A stretch of 64,000 bases of DNA, from contig NZ_OZ075067.1 in NCBI RefSeq assembly GCF_964186585.1, positions 186,001-250,000 of the forward strand, read 5' to 3'. Below the pieces are notes generated by a model. That model was not told where the DNA came from. It saw only the letters and a list, made by a program, of their open reading frames with translations, and did no database searches. Every line of letters begins with the position of its first letter. The stretch's first letter is position 1. A program made the position numbers and the translations under genes. Positions 1 to 8,870 of this stretch are shown here, piece after piece. The stretch is from Microbacterium sp. MM2322. Lineage in GTDB: Bacteria > Actinomycetota > Actinomycetes > Actinomycetales > Microbacteriaceae.

Positions 1-852
1 CCCCTCGAAGGCGGCCGACACCACGTCGTTGCCCTCGAGGTTCAGGTCGACACCGGTGCGGCGGTAGGTGATCGGCGACGTGATAACCTCGTCGCCCTCG
101 AAGCGGCGCACCGTGTCGTCGACGAGCTCGCCGTGCGAGCCGCGGAGGACGATCCGGCGCGACAGGATCGGGTTCCACCACTGGTTGTCGACGAAGTCGT
201 AGAGCCCCATCCGACCATCGCCGAAATCGAGCGTCGCGATCGTCGTCATCCGCTCCTTCGGGGCGAGATCCCCCGACCAGCCCGCCGGGCTCAGCGGGTC
301 GACGAGCGGCGCGACGAAGGTGCGCGCCGACACGGTCGCCGCGGCCATCCCGGCATCGAGGAACGTCCGGATCATCGAGGTCGCGTGGTACAGATGCGTC
401 GACGAGACCTGCACCCCGCCGATGGTTCCGAGTGCCCCCGAGCGCACCACCTCGAGGCGGGCGGCGTGGCCCGGCATGAGCATGTACTGCTCCGCCACCT
501 GCACGAGTCGGCTGCCGCCGACGTCGTGCCAGAGCTTCCGGAGACCGTCGGCATCGGGCGCCGGCGGCGTCTCGGCCAGCACGCGCACTCCGCGTTCCAC
601 GAGCTCGGTGACGACCCCCGGCATGGCCGGCCAGCTCACCGACGCGATCACGAAATCGGGTCGCGCGGCGAGCAGGTCGTCGAGCGACCGATGCACCGGC
701 ACGTCCCACCCGGCGACTCGGGCAGCAGACGCATCGGACCGGGCGAGCACGCCCACCGCCTGCAGCCGAGCGGGCGCCGCAGCAGCTACCCGCAAGAAGA
801 ACTCCGAGCGCCAGCCCGTGCCGATGATCGCGAATCGCGCCGGTTCCGTCAT
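1..852 (-). CDS. Gfo/Idh/MocA family oxidoreductase (partial, C-terminus beyond window)
   Basis: The reading frame is open for 284 codons from an ATG at 852 to the window edge, so the C-terminal end is missing. The N-terminus has a Rossmann start (IIGTGWRSEFF). Further in are the family's typical blocks: a TP-type loop (VLAETPPAPDA), a VAEQYMLMPGH segment where family members place the catalytic EKP/H region, and a substrate-domain segment ending near LNLEGNDVVSAAFEG. The family uses NAD(P) to oxidise or reduce sugars, inositols and related polyols. The substrate cannot be told from sequence. It lies 78 bases downstream of the SulP gene on the same strand and may be co-transcribed, though the gap suggests otherwise. 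The family call is firm and the substrate unknown. Confidence 0.85.
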   Translation of the reverse strand, partial: MTEPARFAIIGTGWRSEFFLRVAAAAPARLQAVGVLARSDASAARVAGWDVPVHRSLDDLLAARPDFVIASVSWPAMPGVVTELVERGVRVLAETPPAPDADGLRKLWHDVGGSRLVQVAEQYMLMPGHAARLEVVRSGALGTIGGVQVSSTHLYHATSMIRTFLDAGMAAATVSARTFVAPLVDPLSPAGWSGDLAPKERMTTIATLDFGDGRMGLYDFVDNQWWNPILSRRIVLRGSHGELVDDTVRRFEGDEVITSPITYRRTGVDLNLEGNDVVSAAFEG

Positions 853-930
853 GAGACTCCTTCGTCGTGCCCCGATGCGGGCGCCCCCGGCATCCTTCAG
901 GTCTGCCCGTCCCGGGTCAACCCCGGTGCG

Positions 931-2439
931 TCACTCCCCGGCGCCGAGTCTCCCGCTGAGTCGACCGTGGAACGCGGATGCCGTGTCGTTCAACCCGACG
1001 ATCGTCACCGCCGTCCCGATCCGGTCGTACTTGCTGACGATCGCGTCGAGCGCGGCGACCGTCGAGGCATCCCACACGTGCGAGCGCGACATGTCGATCA
1101 CGACGTTCGCCGGATCGATCGAGTACGAGAACTGCGTCGTCAGGTCGTTGCTCGACGCGAAGAACAGCTCGCCGTCGACTGCGTAGTGGGCGGTGGATGC
1201 CGCGGCATCCACCGTTCGCGTGACCGTCACGAAGTGCGCGACGCGGCGCGCGAACATGACCATCGCGGCGATGACGCCGAGCACCACGCCGATCGCGAGG
1301 TTGTGGGTCCAGACGGTGGCGACGACGGTGATGACCATGACGGCGGTCTCGCTCTTGGGCATGCGACGCAGCGTCGAGATCCGCACGCTGTGCCAGTCGA
1401 ACGTGCCGATGCAGACCATGATCATGACGGCGACGAGCGCGGCCATCGGGATGATCGCCACGACGTCGCCGAGCGCGAGCACGAGGATGAGCAGGAACAC
1501 GCCGGCGAGGAAGGTCGAGATGCGCGTGCGCGCGCCCGAGGCCTTCACGTTGATCATCGTCTGGCCGATCATGGCGCAGCCGCCCATGCCGCCGAACGCT
1601 CCCGACAGGATGTTCGCGGCGCCCTGACCCAGAGCTTCGCGGGTCTTGGAGGAGTGCGTGTCGGTGATGTCGTCGACGAGCTTCGCGGTCATGAGGGACT
1701 CGAGCAGCCCGACGACCGCCATCGCGATGGCGAACGGGGCGATGATCTGCAGGGTCTCGAGCGTCAGCGGCACGTTCGGGATGAAGAGCGACGGGAGGCT
1801 TTCGGGGAGCTCGCCCTGGTCGCCCACGGTGGGTACGTTCCACGCGAAGATGACGACGGCGGCGGTGATCAGCACGATCGTGACGAGGGGAGCGGGGACC
1901 GCCTTCGTGAGTCGGGGCATCGCGTAGAGGATGAGGAGTCCCACCGCCAGCAGCGGCCACACGAGCCAGGGGATGCCGTCGCCGAACAGCTGCGGCAGCT
2001 GCGCGAGGAAGATCAGGATCGCGAGGGCGTTCACGAAGCCGACCATCACGCTCCGGGGGATGAAGCGCATGAGCTTCGCGACGCCGACGGCACCGAACAG
2101 GATCTGGATGGCGCCGCCGAGCAGCACCGTCGCGATGAAGTAGTCCATCCCGTGCTCGCGGGCGACGGGGGCGATGACGAGCGCGACGGCGCCGGTCGCG
2201 GCCGTGATCATCGCGGGGCGTCCGCCGAGGAACGAGATGGCGACCGCCATGATGAACGACGAGAAGAGCCCCACGCGGGGGTCGACGCCCGCGATGATCG
2301 AGAAGGCGATCGCCTCGGGGATGAGGGCGATGGCCACGACGAGTCCGGCGAGGACTTCACGGGTCAGCAGTCGCGGGCTTCGTAGCGCCTGCAGCACGGT
2401 CGGTTCGATCCGGGGGCGCACGGGTGCGGTGGTGGTCAT
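931..2439 (-). CDS. SulP-family anion transporter with STAS domain
   Basis: This is a 502-residue membrane protein of the SulP (SLC26-like) family, which moves sulfate, bicarbonate or dicarboxylates. It has ten or more hydrophobic segments from about residue 20 to 385. The family-typical block [20 protein letters not shown] follows about residue 265, and a C-terminal STAS domain occupies roughly 405-500 ([13 protein letters not shown], then [21 protein letters not shown]). The start at 2439 ([13 protein letters not shown]) is preferred because residues encoded further upstream are low-complexity and overlap the promoter. It is divergent from the MerR gene with an operator between them (2520-2538), so MerR control is likely. 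Bicarbonate or sulfate are the commonest substrates; the sequence does not decide between them. Confidence 0.9.
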   Translation of the reverse strand: MTTTAPVRPRIEPTVLQALRSPRLLTREVLAGLVVAIALIPEAIAFSIIAGVDPRVGLFSSFIMAVAISFLGGRPAMITAATGAVALVIAPVAREHGMDYFIATVLLGGAIQILFGAVGVAKLMRFIPRSVMVGFVNALAILIFLAQLPQLFGDGIPWLVWPLLAVGLLILYAMPRLTKAVPAPLVTIVLITAAVVIFAWNVPTVGDQGELPESLPSLFIPNVPLTLETLQIIAPFAIAMAVVGLLESLMTAKLVDDITDTHSSKTREALGQGAANILSGAFGGMGGCAMIGQTMINVKASGARTRISTFLAGVFLLILVLALGDVVAIIPMAALVAVMIMVCIGTFDWHSVRISTLRRMPKSETAVMVITVVATVWTHNLAIGVVLGVIAAMVMFARRVAHFVTVTRTVDAAASTAHYAVDGELFFASSNDLTTQFSYSIDPANVVIDMSRSHVWDASTVAALDAIVSKYDRIGTAVTIVGLNDTASAFHGRLSGRLGAGE

Positions 2440-2519
2440 GAGGGCTCCGATGACTCGGGGATGCGCGCGGCATGCCGGCAACGCGGAAGAATGGGGGCGC
2501 GCACATCGCGCACGACCGA

Positions 2520-2538
2520 ACCTAACGTAACGTGAGGT
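2520..2538. promoter_or_regulatory. MerR-type operator in a divergent promoter
   Basis: An imperfect 19-bp palindrome, CCTAACGT-A-ACGTGAGG with A/T flanks, sits between the divergent SulP and MerR genes. It overlaps a -10 box for merR (TAACGT, 2523-2528, + strand) and one for the transporter (TAGGTT, 2524-2519, - strand). MerR regulators characteristically bind such long palindromes inside promoters, so autoregulation plus control of the transporter is likely (inference). Confidence 0.6.
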
Positions 2539-2562
2539 TTGCGTCCATTCGAAGGGAAGAAC

Positions 2563-2931
2563 GTGGCGGAGAGCACGATGCGCATCGGCGAGGTCGCCGA
2601 GCGGACCGAACTCTCGTTCCGCACCCTCCGGCACTACGACGAGATCGGACTCGTCACCCCGTCCGCCCGCACCGACGGCGGCTTCCGGCTCTACACGGAG
2701 GGCGACGTCGCCCGCATCCTGCTCATCCGGCGCATGAAGCCGCTCGGGTTCACGCTCGACGAGATGCGAGAGCTCCTCGAGGTGGTCGATGCGATCGAAG
2801 CGGATGCCGCCGACCCGCAGGTGCGGGCTCGCCTCGACGGTGTGCGCGCCGAGGCCGCGGCCCGTCGCGAGAAGCTCAGTCGTCAGGTCGAGATGGCCGA
2901 CGAGTTCCTCGACCAGCTCGAGCGGATCTGA
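2563..2931 (+). CDS. MerR-family transcriptional regulator
   Basis: This is a 122-residue regulator. The N-terminal winged helix (residues 6-75) starts MRIGEVAERTELSFRTLRHY and continues with DEIGLVTPSARTDGGFRLY, a classic MerR DNA-binding domain. A C-terminal helix (about 85-120, EAAARREKLSRQVEMADEFLDQL) would form the antiparallel coiled-coil dimer. No cysteines are visible in the effector region, so metal sensing of the classic MerR kind is unlikely. The GTG at 2563 is chosen because AAGGGAAG lies at the right distance; a TTG at 2539 is in frame but overlaps the operator. It is convergent with the alpha-galactosidase gene (9-bp gap) and divergent from the SulP gene, its most likely target. 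Confidence 0.88.
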   Translation: MAESTMRIGEVAERTELSFRTLRHYDEIGLVTPSARTDGGFRLYTEGDVARILLIRRMKPLGFTLDEMRELLEVVDAIEADAADPQVRARLDGVRAEAAARREKLSRQVEMADEFLDQLERI

Positions 2932-2940
2932 CGACTCGCG

Positions 2941-5079
2941 TCAGAGTGCGGTGAGCTCGACGACGACGGACTGCTGCGGGTTCTGCACGGGCGGTCGGAG
3001 GCCCACGACCGCGAGCTGACGTCCCGTCAGGACCGTCTCGTGGTGCGCCCACTCGAGCGGCGACTGCGCGGGGATCTGCACGAGCCCGCCGGGCGTGACC
3101 AGCTGCACCCGGTACGTCCGATCCGCGTCCAGCCCCGGGAGCCGCACGCGTCCCGCCGGCGACGAGATCAGCGTCTGGGTCTGCGTGATCGTGAAGAACG
3201 CGGATGCCGCATCTGCCGCGACCACGCCGCGGACATCGAGTCCGGGGTCGGCGACATCCGCGTTCATCAGGCGGCCCGTGGCGACGAGGGGGCGCACGCG
3301 CTTGGCGAGCGCGACCCACGCGCCGACAGCCGCGGCATCCGTCTCGGACAGCGTCGTGACGTCCCACTCGATGCCGAAGTGGCCGAAGAGGGCCACGGCG
3401 CCGCTCATCGTGAGCGACACGGTGCGGCCGGTGGAGTGGACGTGCGGGGTGGTGAGGTGCATGCCCATCATCTCCGGCGGCACGACGAGCGCGGTGTATC
3501 GCTGGTTCTCGAGGCGTTCGACGGGGTCGAGGCAGTCGCTCGTCCAGATGCGGTCGGTGCGGTCGAGGATGCCGAGGTCGACCCGGGCACCGCCCGATGC
3601 GCAGCTCTCGATCTCGAGACCCGGGTGGGTGGCTTTGAGCTCGTCGATGAGGCGGTAGACCGCGAGGGTCTGCGCGTGCACGCGTGCGGCACCGCCGGGG
3701 CCGGCCGCGGCGTCGACGAGGTCGCGGTTGTGGTCCCACTTGATGTACGAGATCGGATACTCGTCGAGGATCGCCGAGATGACGCCGAGGACGTAGTCGT
3801 ACGCCTCGGGGTGGGCGAGGTTCAGTACCTGCTGCTGACGGGCCGAGGGCGGCAGGTCGGTGCGACCGCGGAGGATCCAGTCGGGGTGCGAGCGGGCGAG
3901 GTCGCTGTCGGGGTTGACCATCTCGGGCTCGAACCAGAGGCCGAACTCCATGCCCTTCGCCACGACGTGGTCGGCGATGGGGTGGAGGCCCTCGGGCCAG
4001 ACGGTCTCGTCGACGTACCAGTCGCCGAGGCCCGCCGTGTCGTCGCGGCGGTGGCGGAACCAGCCGTCGTCGAGGACGTACCGCTCGACGCCGACCTCGG
4101 CCGCCGCGTCGGCGAGGGCGACGAGCTTGGGCAGGCGGTGGTCGAAGTAGACCGCCTCCCACGTGTTGAGGGTGATCGGCCGGGGCCGCGTCGGGTGCTG
4201 CGGCCGCGCGCGCCACTCCCCGTGGAACCGTGCCGCGAGCTCGTCCAGGCCGTCGCCCCACGAGCCGAGGAGTTCGGGCGTCGCGATCTCCTCACCCGGG
4301 GCCAGACGGATCTCGCCCGGCAGATAGAGCTCGCCGGCGCCGAGGAAGGATTCGCCCGTCGGGATCCGCTCGGCGAAGATGCGCGAGTTGCCGCTCCACG
4401 CGAGGTGCGCGCCGTGGACGAGGCCCCGTTCGAATCCGAACCCGGGGATGCCGGCCGCCAGCAGCAGCGTGGCGTCGGCGCCGGGTCGACCGCGGCGCGA
4501 TTCGCGCAGGTGCGTGCCGAAGGTGAGCTCGTGTCGCTGCGCCGACCGCTCGCGGAGGTGACGCCCGGTCGTGTCGAGAATCTCGGTCGCGTCCCACGGC
4601 AGCGGCAGCGTCGTGTGCAGCGCCTGCACCGTGTAGACACCCGCGCCGTCGTTGCGCAGCGTCGTCCGCACTCGCACGAGACCGGATGCCGTCACCCGCA
4701 GCTCGTAGCGAGCCGACAGCTCCGCCTCGGGGTCGGTGAACTGCAGCGCGAGCGAGTCGCCGGTCGCGTTCACGTCGGTCAGCGCGAAGAGTGTGCTGAC
4801 CGCCTCGCCATCGCGGTGACCCTCGATCGAGGGAGTGCCCGCCCATCCGGATGCCGCGGTGCGGACGACACCGAGCCGCACCGTGTGGTCGAGTCCGCCG
4901 GAGATCCGCTGGAGCCGCGCGGCCGTGGCGAGCGACACCAGCGTCTCGTGCGGGGCGTCGCCCAGATCCTCGCCCCAGTGGACGATCGCCGGGACCTCGC
5001 CGGGCTGTAGGTCGACGACGACGCTGGTGCCGCCGGAACGAAGGTGGACGACGCTCGCGTCGGAGGGGAGAACGGGCAT
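2941..5079 (-). CDS. Alpha-galactosidase, glycoside hydrolase family 36
   Basis: This 712-residue enzyme hydrolyses alpha-galactosides such as melibiose and raffinose. It has an N-terminal beta-sandwich (about 1-290), a catalytic barrel (about 300-620) and a C-terminal beta domain. GH36 landmarks are visible. VLDDGWF is at 335-341 and LWFEPEMVNPDSDL is near 381-394. YIKWDHNRD has the nucleophile Asp449. SDCLDPVER has the predicted acid/base Asp515. There is no signal peptide, so it is cytoplasmic. The length matches the family (700-750). No sugar transporter lies beside it in the window, which is unusual for such enzymes. It stands alone, convergent with merR. Confidence 0.95.
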   Translation of the reverse strand: MPVLPSDASVVHLRSGGTSVVVDLQPGEVPAIVHWGEDLGDAPHETLVSLATAARLQRISGGLDHTVRLGVVRTAASGWAGTPSIEGHRDGEAVSTLFALTDVNATGDSLALQFTDPEAELSARYELRVTASGLVRVRTTLRNDGAGVYTVQALHTTLPLPWDATEILDTTGRHLRERSAQRHELTFGTHLRESRRGRPGADATLLLAAGIPGFGFERGLVHGAHLAWSGNSRIFAERIPTGESFLGAGELYLPGEIRLAPGEEIATPELLGSWGDGLDELAARFHGEWRARPQHPTRPRPITLNTWEAVYFDHRLPKLVALADAAAEVGVERYVLDDGWFRHRRDDTAGLGDWYVDETVWPEGLHPIADHVVAKGMEFGLWFEPEMVNPDSDLARSHPDWILRGRTDLPPSARQQQVLNLAHPEAYDYVLGVISAILDEYPISYIKWDHNRDLVDAAAGPGGAARVHAQTLAVYRLIDELKATHPGLEIESCASGGARVDLGILDRTDRIWTSDCLDPVERLENQRYTALVVPPEMMGMHLTTPHVHSTGRTVSLTMSGAVALFGHFGIEWDVTTLSETDAAAVGAWVALAKRVRPLVATGRLMNADVADPGLDVRGVVAADAASAFFTITQTQTLISSPAGRVRLPGLDADRTYRVQLVTPGGLVQIPAQSPLEWAHHETVLTGRQLAVVGLRPPVQNPQQSVVVELTAL

Positions 5080-5135
5080 CCCACAAGTGTGTCAGGACTC
5101 TGGGAGCGTGCACACTCGGTGGCGCACACCTATGA

Positions 5136-5151
5136 CGGGCACTTCTCCCCA
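5136..5151 (+). promoter_or_regulatory. Shared 16-bp palindromic operator, site 1
   Basis: CGGGCACTTCTCCCCA; read on the other strand it begins TGGGGAGAA, nine bases identical to site 3 (15320). Its centre lies 31.5 bp upstream of a -10 box TAGTGT at 5175-5180, exactly the distance seen at site 2. A second perfect inverted repeat, CCGCCG-AG-CGGCGG, occupies 5155-5168 between the site and the -10 box. Probable activator site (inference). Confidence 0.55.
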
Positions 5152-5237
5152 TCGCCGCCGAGCGGCGGAGTGGATAGTGTCGGAGCGGAGGGTGACGCTA
5201 TGGCGATGGCCGATGGACTGAGCGGGGGTGCGGAACG

Positions 5238-5918
5238 ATGAGTGCGGTCAAGTCCCTGTTCCGCCAGCTGCGCGAGTCTGTCCTGACCGGGACTTCTCGA
5301 GCGAAAGACAAGCTCCACCAGTTCACGGACAATATCGACTCGCATCTCGACACCGTGGTGAAACGGGTTAACGACCGTGACACCTACGACGGTCCCGGCG
5401 GCGGGTCTGGCAACGGGGCCGGCAGCCCCGGCGGCGGCTCCTCCGGTCCCGGCGCATCACCCACGGGTTCCGGCCCCTCGTACACGCACGGTGTCCGGTT
5501 CTTCGGCGCCGAGCAGCTGAAGTACTACACAACCCCCGGCTCCACGCTCGGCCCTCCCGGTTCCGCGGTGTTCATGATGCCGGCGGAGGACGCGGTCAAC
5601 GTCCACGACGCGATGAGTGCCGCCATCGAGAGCGGTATGGCCCCGAGCGTCACTCAGGCGTGGCGCAACGGCGAGCCCGTGTACGGAGCCCTGATCCCGA
5701 TCGACCACCTCCCCCAGCGGCTCCCCACCTCGGCCGACGCCGGTGGCTTCGAGCACTACCTGCCCGGTGGCAACACGGCGGTCAACGTGGGCGGCATCCA
5801 CTTCGTGAACCCGACGCGGGAGATCGTCGTCGACGGAGGCACGCCGCTGCGGCCGGGGACCGCCGTCTTCGAGCTGGGCAACGGGGGGACCTGGGATATC
5901 TTGGGCATCTATGGCTAG
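5238..5918 (+). CDS. Unknown protein with Gly/Ser/Pro linker and C-terminal domain (candidate effector)
   Basis: This is a 226-residue protein with no family I recognise. Residues 1-45 are amphipathic helix (KSLFRQLRESVLTG). Residues 50-85 are a Gly/Ser/Pro linker. Residues 86-226 form a compact domain starting GVRFFGAEQLKYYTTPGS, with a Gly-rich patch HYLPGGNTAVNVGGIHFVN. There is no signal peptide. The plan (helical leader, flexible linker, C-terminal domain) and the overlapping downstream SseB-like gene resemble a polymorphic toxin with its partner, but no catalytic motif confirms this. The ATG at 5238 has GGGGGTGCGGAAC in front. It is first in a three-gene overlapping operon controlled from the palindrome at 5136. 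Confidence 0.6.
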   Translation: MSAVKSLFRQLRESVLTGTSRAKDKLHQFTDNIDSHLDTVVKRVNDRDTYDGPGGGSGNGAGSPGGGSSGPGASPTGSGPSYTHGVRFFGAEQLKYYTTPGSTLGPPGSAVFMMPAEDAVNVHDAMSAAIESGMAPSVTQAWRNGEPVYGALIPIDHLPQRLPTSADAGGFEHYLPGGNTAVNVGGIHFVNPTREIVVDGGTPLRPGTAVFELGNGGTWDILGIYG

Positions 5919-6291
5919 CGCAGACGCATCACAGCGGTCCGAGCTCGACCGGCTCGCGACGCGGGCCCAGTCGGGCGGGCAGAACGATCAGGACGCGCTC
6001 ATCGAGGCGTTCCTCGCCGCAGTGATCGTCGTGCCGTTGGCGTCGGACCCGACGACGGGGCCGTTCGAACCGGTGATGACCGACATCGACGGCGTTCCGC
6101 ACATGCTCGTCTGCGACTCGCTCGCCGCGACGCATGAGGTGCAGGATCTGGCGAGGTTCGCGACGTCCATGCGAGGTCTCGACGTCGTCAGAGGGCTGCA
6201 GCCCGGTTACGCGATCCTCGTGCGCACCCCGTCGACGCGGTTCGCCCTCGACGAGGCGCTGCTCGGCGAGGCGCGGGCACGGCACGCGTGA
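5911..6291 (+). CDS. SseB-like domain protein
   Basis: This 126-residue protein starts 8 bp inside the preceding gene, so the two are translationally coupled. Residues 25-115 resemble the SseB N-terminal domain: an alpha helix (DALIEAFLAAVIVVPLA), then beta strands around DIDGVPHMLVCDSL and a last block GYAILVRTPSTRFAL. SseB-like domains are common accessory proteins in actinobacteria and are poorly understood. There is no signal peptide or membrane segment. The tight coupling suggests it binds or neutralises the product of 5238 (inference). The domain match is by pattern only, so moderate confidence. Confidence 0.55.
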   Translation: MASADASQRSELDRLATRAQSGGQNDQDALIEAFLAAVIVVPLASDPTTGPFEPVMTDIDGVPHMLVCDSLAATHEVQDLARFATSMRGLDVVRGLQPGYAILVRTPSTRFALDEALLGEARARHA

Positions 6292-6563
6292 CGCAGATCG
6301 CTCGCCCTGGTGCGTGCGAGGTGTGCACGGCGTACTGGGTGACCGGCGTCGGCCGTTTCGTCACACTGGGCGAGAGTCCCGCCCGGATGGCGGAGATCTG
6401 GAGATGCCGGGTGTGCGGTGCCTACTGGCAGGTCGGGGACTTCGATCGGCCGAAGGTGATCCGAGCCGACGACGCGCGCAGTGCGCTCCCCGATCTCGAC
6501 GTCATCGAGGCGACGCTCGGCGTGGATTTTCCGCAGGCGCCGCCGTTGCCACCGGCGCCGTGA
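6288..6563 (+). CDS. Small protein with two Cys pairs, possible zinc ribbon
   Basis: This is a 91-residue protein overlapping the previous stop by GTGA. It carries CEVC (residues 10-13) and CRVC (about 40-43), spaced like the two knuckles of a zinc ribbon, each followed by an aromatic pair (AYW). The C-terminal half is acidic and proline-rich (PQAPPLPPAP). No known family is recognised. As the third gene of the unit at 5238 it probably acts with the linker protein and the SseB-like protein. Metal binding is an inference from the two pairs. Confidence 0.55.
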   Translation: MTQIARPGACEVCTAYWVTGVGRFVTLGESPARMAEIWRCRVCGAYWQVGDFDRPKVIRADDARSALPDLDVIEATLGVDFPQAPPLPPAP

Positions 6564-6644
6564 CGGCCGCCGCGGACGCTCGCGTGTAGGCGCCGCACAA
6601 CCGTGTCGGACCACGTCCGCCCTCGCTCTTGTCCGTCCTGCACA

Positions 6645-6655
6645 ACCAAGTTGGT
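6645..6655. promoter_or_regulatory. Short palindrome upstream of acyl-CoA dehydrogenase gene
   Basis: ACCAAGTTGGT is a perfect 11-bp inverted repeat 81 bp before the start codon at 6736. The flanking word GCACAACC occurs twice (6595-6602 and 6640-6647). It could be a TetR- or GntR-type operator, as is usual for fatty-acid genes, but this is unproven. Confidence 0.3.
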
Positions 6656-6735
6656 CAGGCGTTAGAGGACTCCTACCGTGAATGTCGAACTTCCCTGTCC
6701 CGTCGCCTCACCCGGCGTCCTCAGAAAGGCCAGTG

Positions 6736-8841
6736 ATGACCGACACCGTCGTCCGCTCCTCCACCCCCGCCACCGACAAGCGCACGCCCGCCGGCGGCGC
6801 TCCTGCCGCGCCCCACTCCGCTGACGAGGCGCACGAGGCCCGCATCGATATCGACGCCGTGGGAGCGATGCTCCGCGGCACGTGGGGCGAGACCCGCCTC
6901 ACGGTCCGTGAGCTGATCAAGGACCCCGCGTACTGGCGCATCGACGGGCAGAGCGTCGCCGACCACCGCGAGCGCGTCATGGGTCAGGTGCGCCTGCTCG
7001 CGAAGAACGGCGGCTCCACCCGTGCCCTCCCGAAGGAGTACGGCGGTGAAGAGGACAACGGTGCGAACCTCGCCGGCTTCGAGGAGCTCGTCCTCGCCGA
7101 CCCGAGCATGCAGATCAAGTCCGGCGTGCAGTGGGGGCTTTTCGGCTCCGCCGTTCTGCAGCTCGGCACGAAGGAACACCACGACAAGTGGATCCCCGAC
7201 ATCCGCGATGCCACGCTCCCCGGCGCCTTCGCCATGACCGAGATCGGACACGGTTCCGACGTCGCCGCCATCGGTACCACGGCGACCTACGACCCCGAGG
7301 CCGAAGAGTTCGTCATCCACACCCCGTTCCGCGCGGCGTGGAAGGACTACCTCGGCAACGCCGCCGTCCACGGCCAGGCGGCGACCGTCTTCGCGCAGCT
7401 CATCACGAAGGGCGTGAACCACGGGGTTCACTGCTTCTTCGTCCCGATCCGCACCACCGACGGTGAGCTGCTCCCGGGCGTGCAGAGCGAGGATGACGGG
7501 GTCAAGGGCGGCCTCAACGGCATCGACAACGGCCGTCTCGCCTTCGATCACGTCCGTGTGCCGCGGACGAACCTCCTGAACCGCTACGGCGACGTCGCCG
7601 CCGACGGCACGTACTCGAGCCCCATCGAGAGCACGGGCCGTCGCTTCTTCACGATGCTCGGCGCCCTCGTGCAGGGCCGCGTCTCGCTCGACGGTTCGGC
7701 GACGATCGCGTCGTCGCTCGCCCTCCACATCGCGCTCACCTACGCCAACCAGCGTCGCCAGTTCGACTCGGGCGCGGGTACCGACGAGGTCACCCTGCTC
7801 GACTACGGCAAGCACCAGCGGCGCCTGCTGCCGCTCCTCGCGCAGAACTACGCGCAGTACTTCGCGCACGACGAGCTCCTCCGCACCTTCGACGGCGTCT
7901 TCAGCGGCAAGGCCGACACCCCCGCCGAGCGCGAAAACCTCGAGACGCTCGCCGCGGCGCTCAAGCCCCTCAGCACCTGGAACGCGCTGAACACGATCCA
8001 GGAGGCCCGCGAGGCCTGCGGCGGGTCCGGCTTCATGGCCGAGAACCGTCTCGTCGGTCTCCGCTCCGACCTCGACGTCTACGTCACCTTCGAGGGCGAC
8101 AACAACGTCCTCCTGCAGCTCGTCGGCAAGCGACTGCTCGCGGACTTCGCGAAGCAGTTCAAGGGGGCGGATGCCGCGACCCTCGCGAAGTTCGCCGTCG
8201 GTCAGACTGCGGGCAACATCTTCCACGGCGCGGGCCTGCGGAGTCTCGGCCAGACGGTCGCCGACTTCGGTTCGACGGCACGCTCGGTCGAGCTCGGGCT
8301 CCGCGCCGAGCAGCAGCACGAGCTGCTGGCCGGACGAGTCGAGCAGATGGTCGCCGACATCGCGGGGGCGCTGCGCCCGGCATCCAAGCTGCCCTCCGAC
8401 CAGGCGGCGGTGCTGTTCAATCAGCACCAGGCCGAGCTCATCGAGGCGGCGCGCGCGCACGGCGAACTGCTGCAGTGGGAGGCCTTCTCCGATGCGGTCA
8501 AGGCGACCGCCGACGACGGCACGCGCCAGGTCCTGACGTGGCTCCGCGACCTCTTCGGTCTCGTGCTCATCGAGAAGCACCTCGCGTGGCACCTCATCAA
8601 CGGGCGGCTGTCGACTCAGCGCGGCGCGGCGGTGTCGAAGTACATCGACCGGCTGTGCGCGCGGCTGCGTCCGCACGCGCAGGATCTCGTCGACGCGTTC
8701 GGTCTCGCTCCCGAGCACGTCCGCGCACCGATCGCATCGGGCGTCGAGCAGGAGCGGCAGAACGAGGCTCGCGCCTATTACGCCGATCTTGCGGCCCGCG
8801 GCGAGGCGCCGATCCCCGAGAAGTCCCTCAAGAAGAAGTGA
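6736..8841 (+). CDS. Acyl-CoA dehydrogenase/oxidase family protein
   Basis: This 701-residue flavoenzyme catalyses the first step of fatty-acid beta-oxidation. N-terminal, middle and C-terminal acyl-CoA dehydrogenase domains cover about 30-500. FAMTEIGHGSDV near 176 is the FAD/substrate block. CGGSGFMAENR and TFEGDNNVLLQLV around 435-475 mark the C-terminal domain. The extra 200 residues (about 500-701) are typical of acyl-CoA oxidases (ACOX) and of large dehydrogenases, so whether oxygen or an electron-transfer flavoprotein takes the electrons is not clear. The start at 6736 has a strong AGAAAGG site. It is monocistronic and possibly regulated by the palindrome at 6645. Confidence 0.88.
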   Translation: MTDTVVRSSTPATDKRTPAGGAPAAPHSADEAHEARIDIDAVGAMLRGTWGETRLTVRELIKDPAYWRIDGQSVADHRERVMGQVRLLAKNGGSTRALPKEYGGEEDNGANLAGFEELVLADPSMQIKSGVQWGLFGSAVLQLGTKEHHDKWIPDIRDATLPGAFAMTEIGHGSDVAAIGTTATYDPEAEEFVIHTPFRAAWKDYLGNAAVHGQAATVFAQLITKGVNHGVHCFFVPIRTTDGELLPGVQSEDDGVKGGLNGIDNGRLAFDHVRVPRTNLLNRYGDVAADGTYSSPIESTGRRFFTMLGALVQGRVSLDGSATIASSLALHIALTYANQRRQFDSGAGTDEVTLLDYGKHQRRLLPLLAQNYAQYFAHDELLRTFDGVFSGKADTPAERENLETLAAALKPLSTWNALNTIQEAREACGGSGFMAENRLVGLRSDLDVYVTFEGDNNVLLQLVGKRLLADFAKQFKGADAATLAKFAVGQTAGNIFHGAGLRSLGQTVADFGSTARSVELGLRAEQQHELLAGRVEQMVADIAGALRPASKLPSDQAAVLFNQHQAELIEAARAHGELLQWEAFSDAVKATADDGTRQVLTWLRDLFGLVLIEKHLAWHLINGRLSTQRGAAVSKYIDRLCARLRPHAQDLVDAFGLAPEHVRAPIASGVEQERQNEARAYYADLAARGEAPIPEKSLKKK

Positions 8842-8870
8842 ACGTCGGAGGCCGTCGGTAGCCTGAGCGC

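Noticed and set aside
133-2385. A 750-codon open frame on the + strand
   Set aside because: It is antisense to the SulP and oxidoreductase genes, with Arg/Asp/His-rich composition typical of a shadow frame in GC-rich DNA.
6721-8718. A 665-codon open frame on the - strand
   Set aside because: Antisense shadow of the acyl-CoA dehydrogenase gene, which has full domain support.
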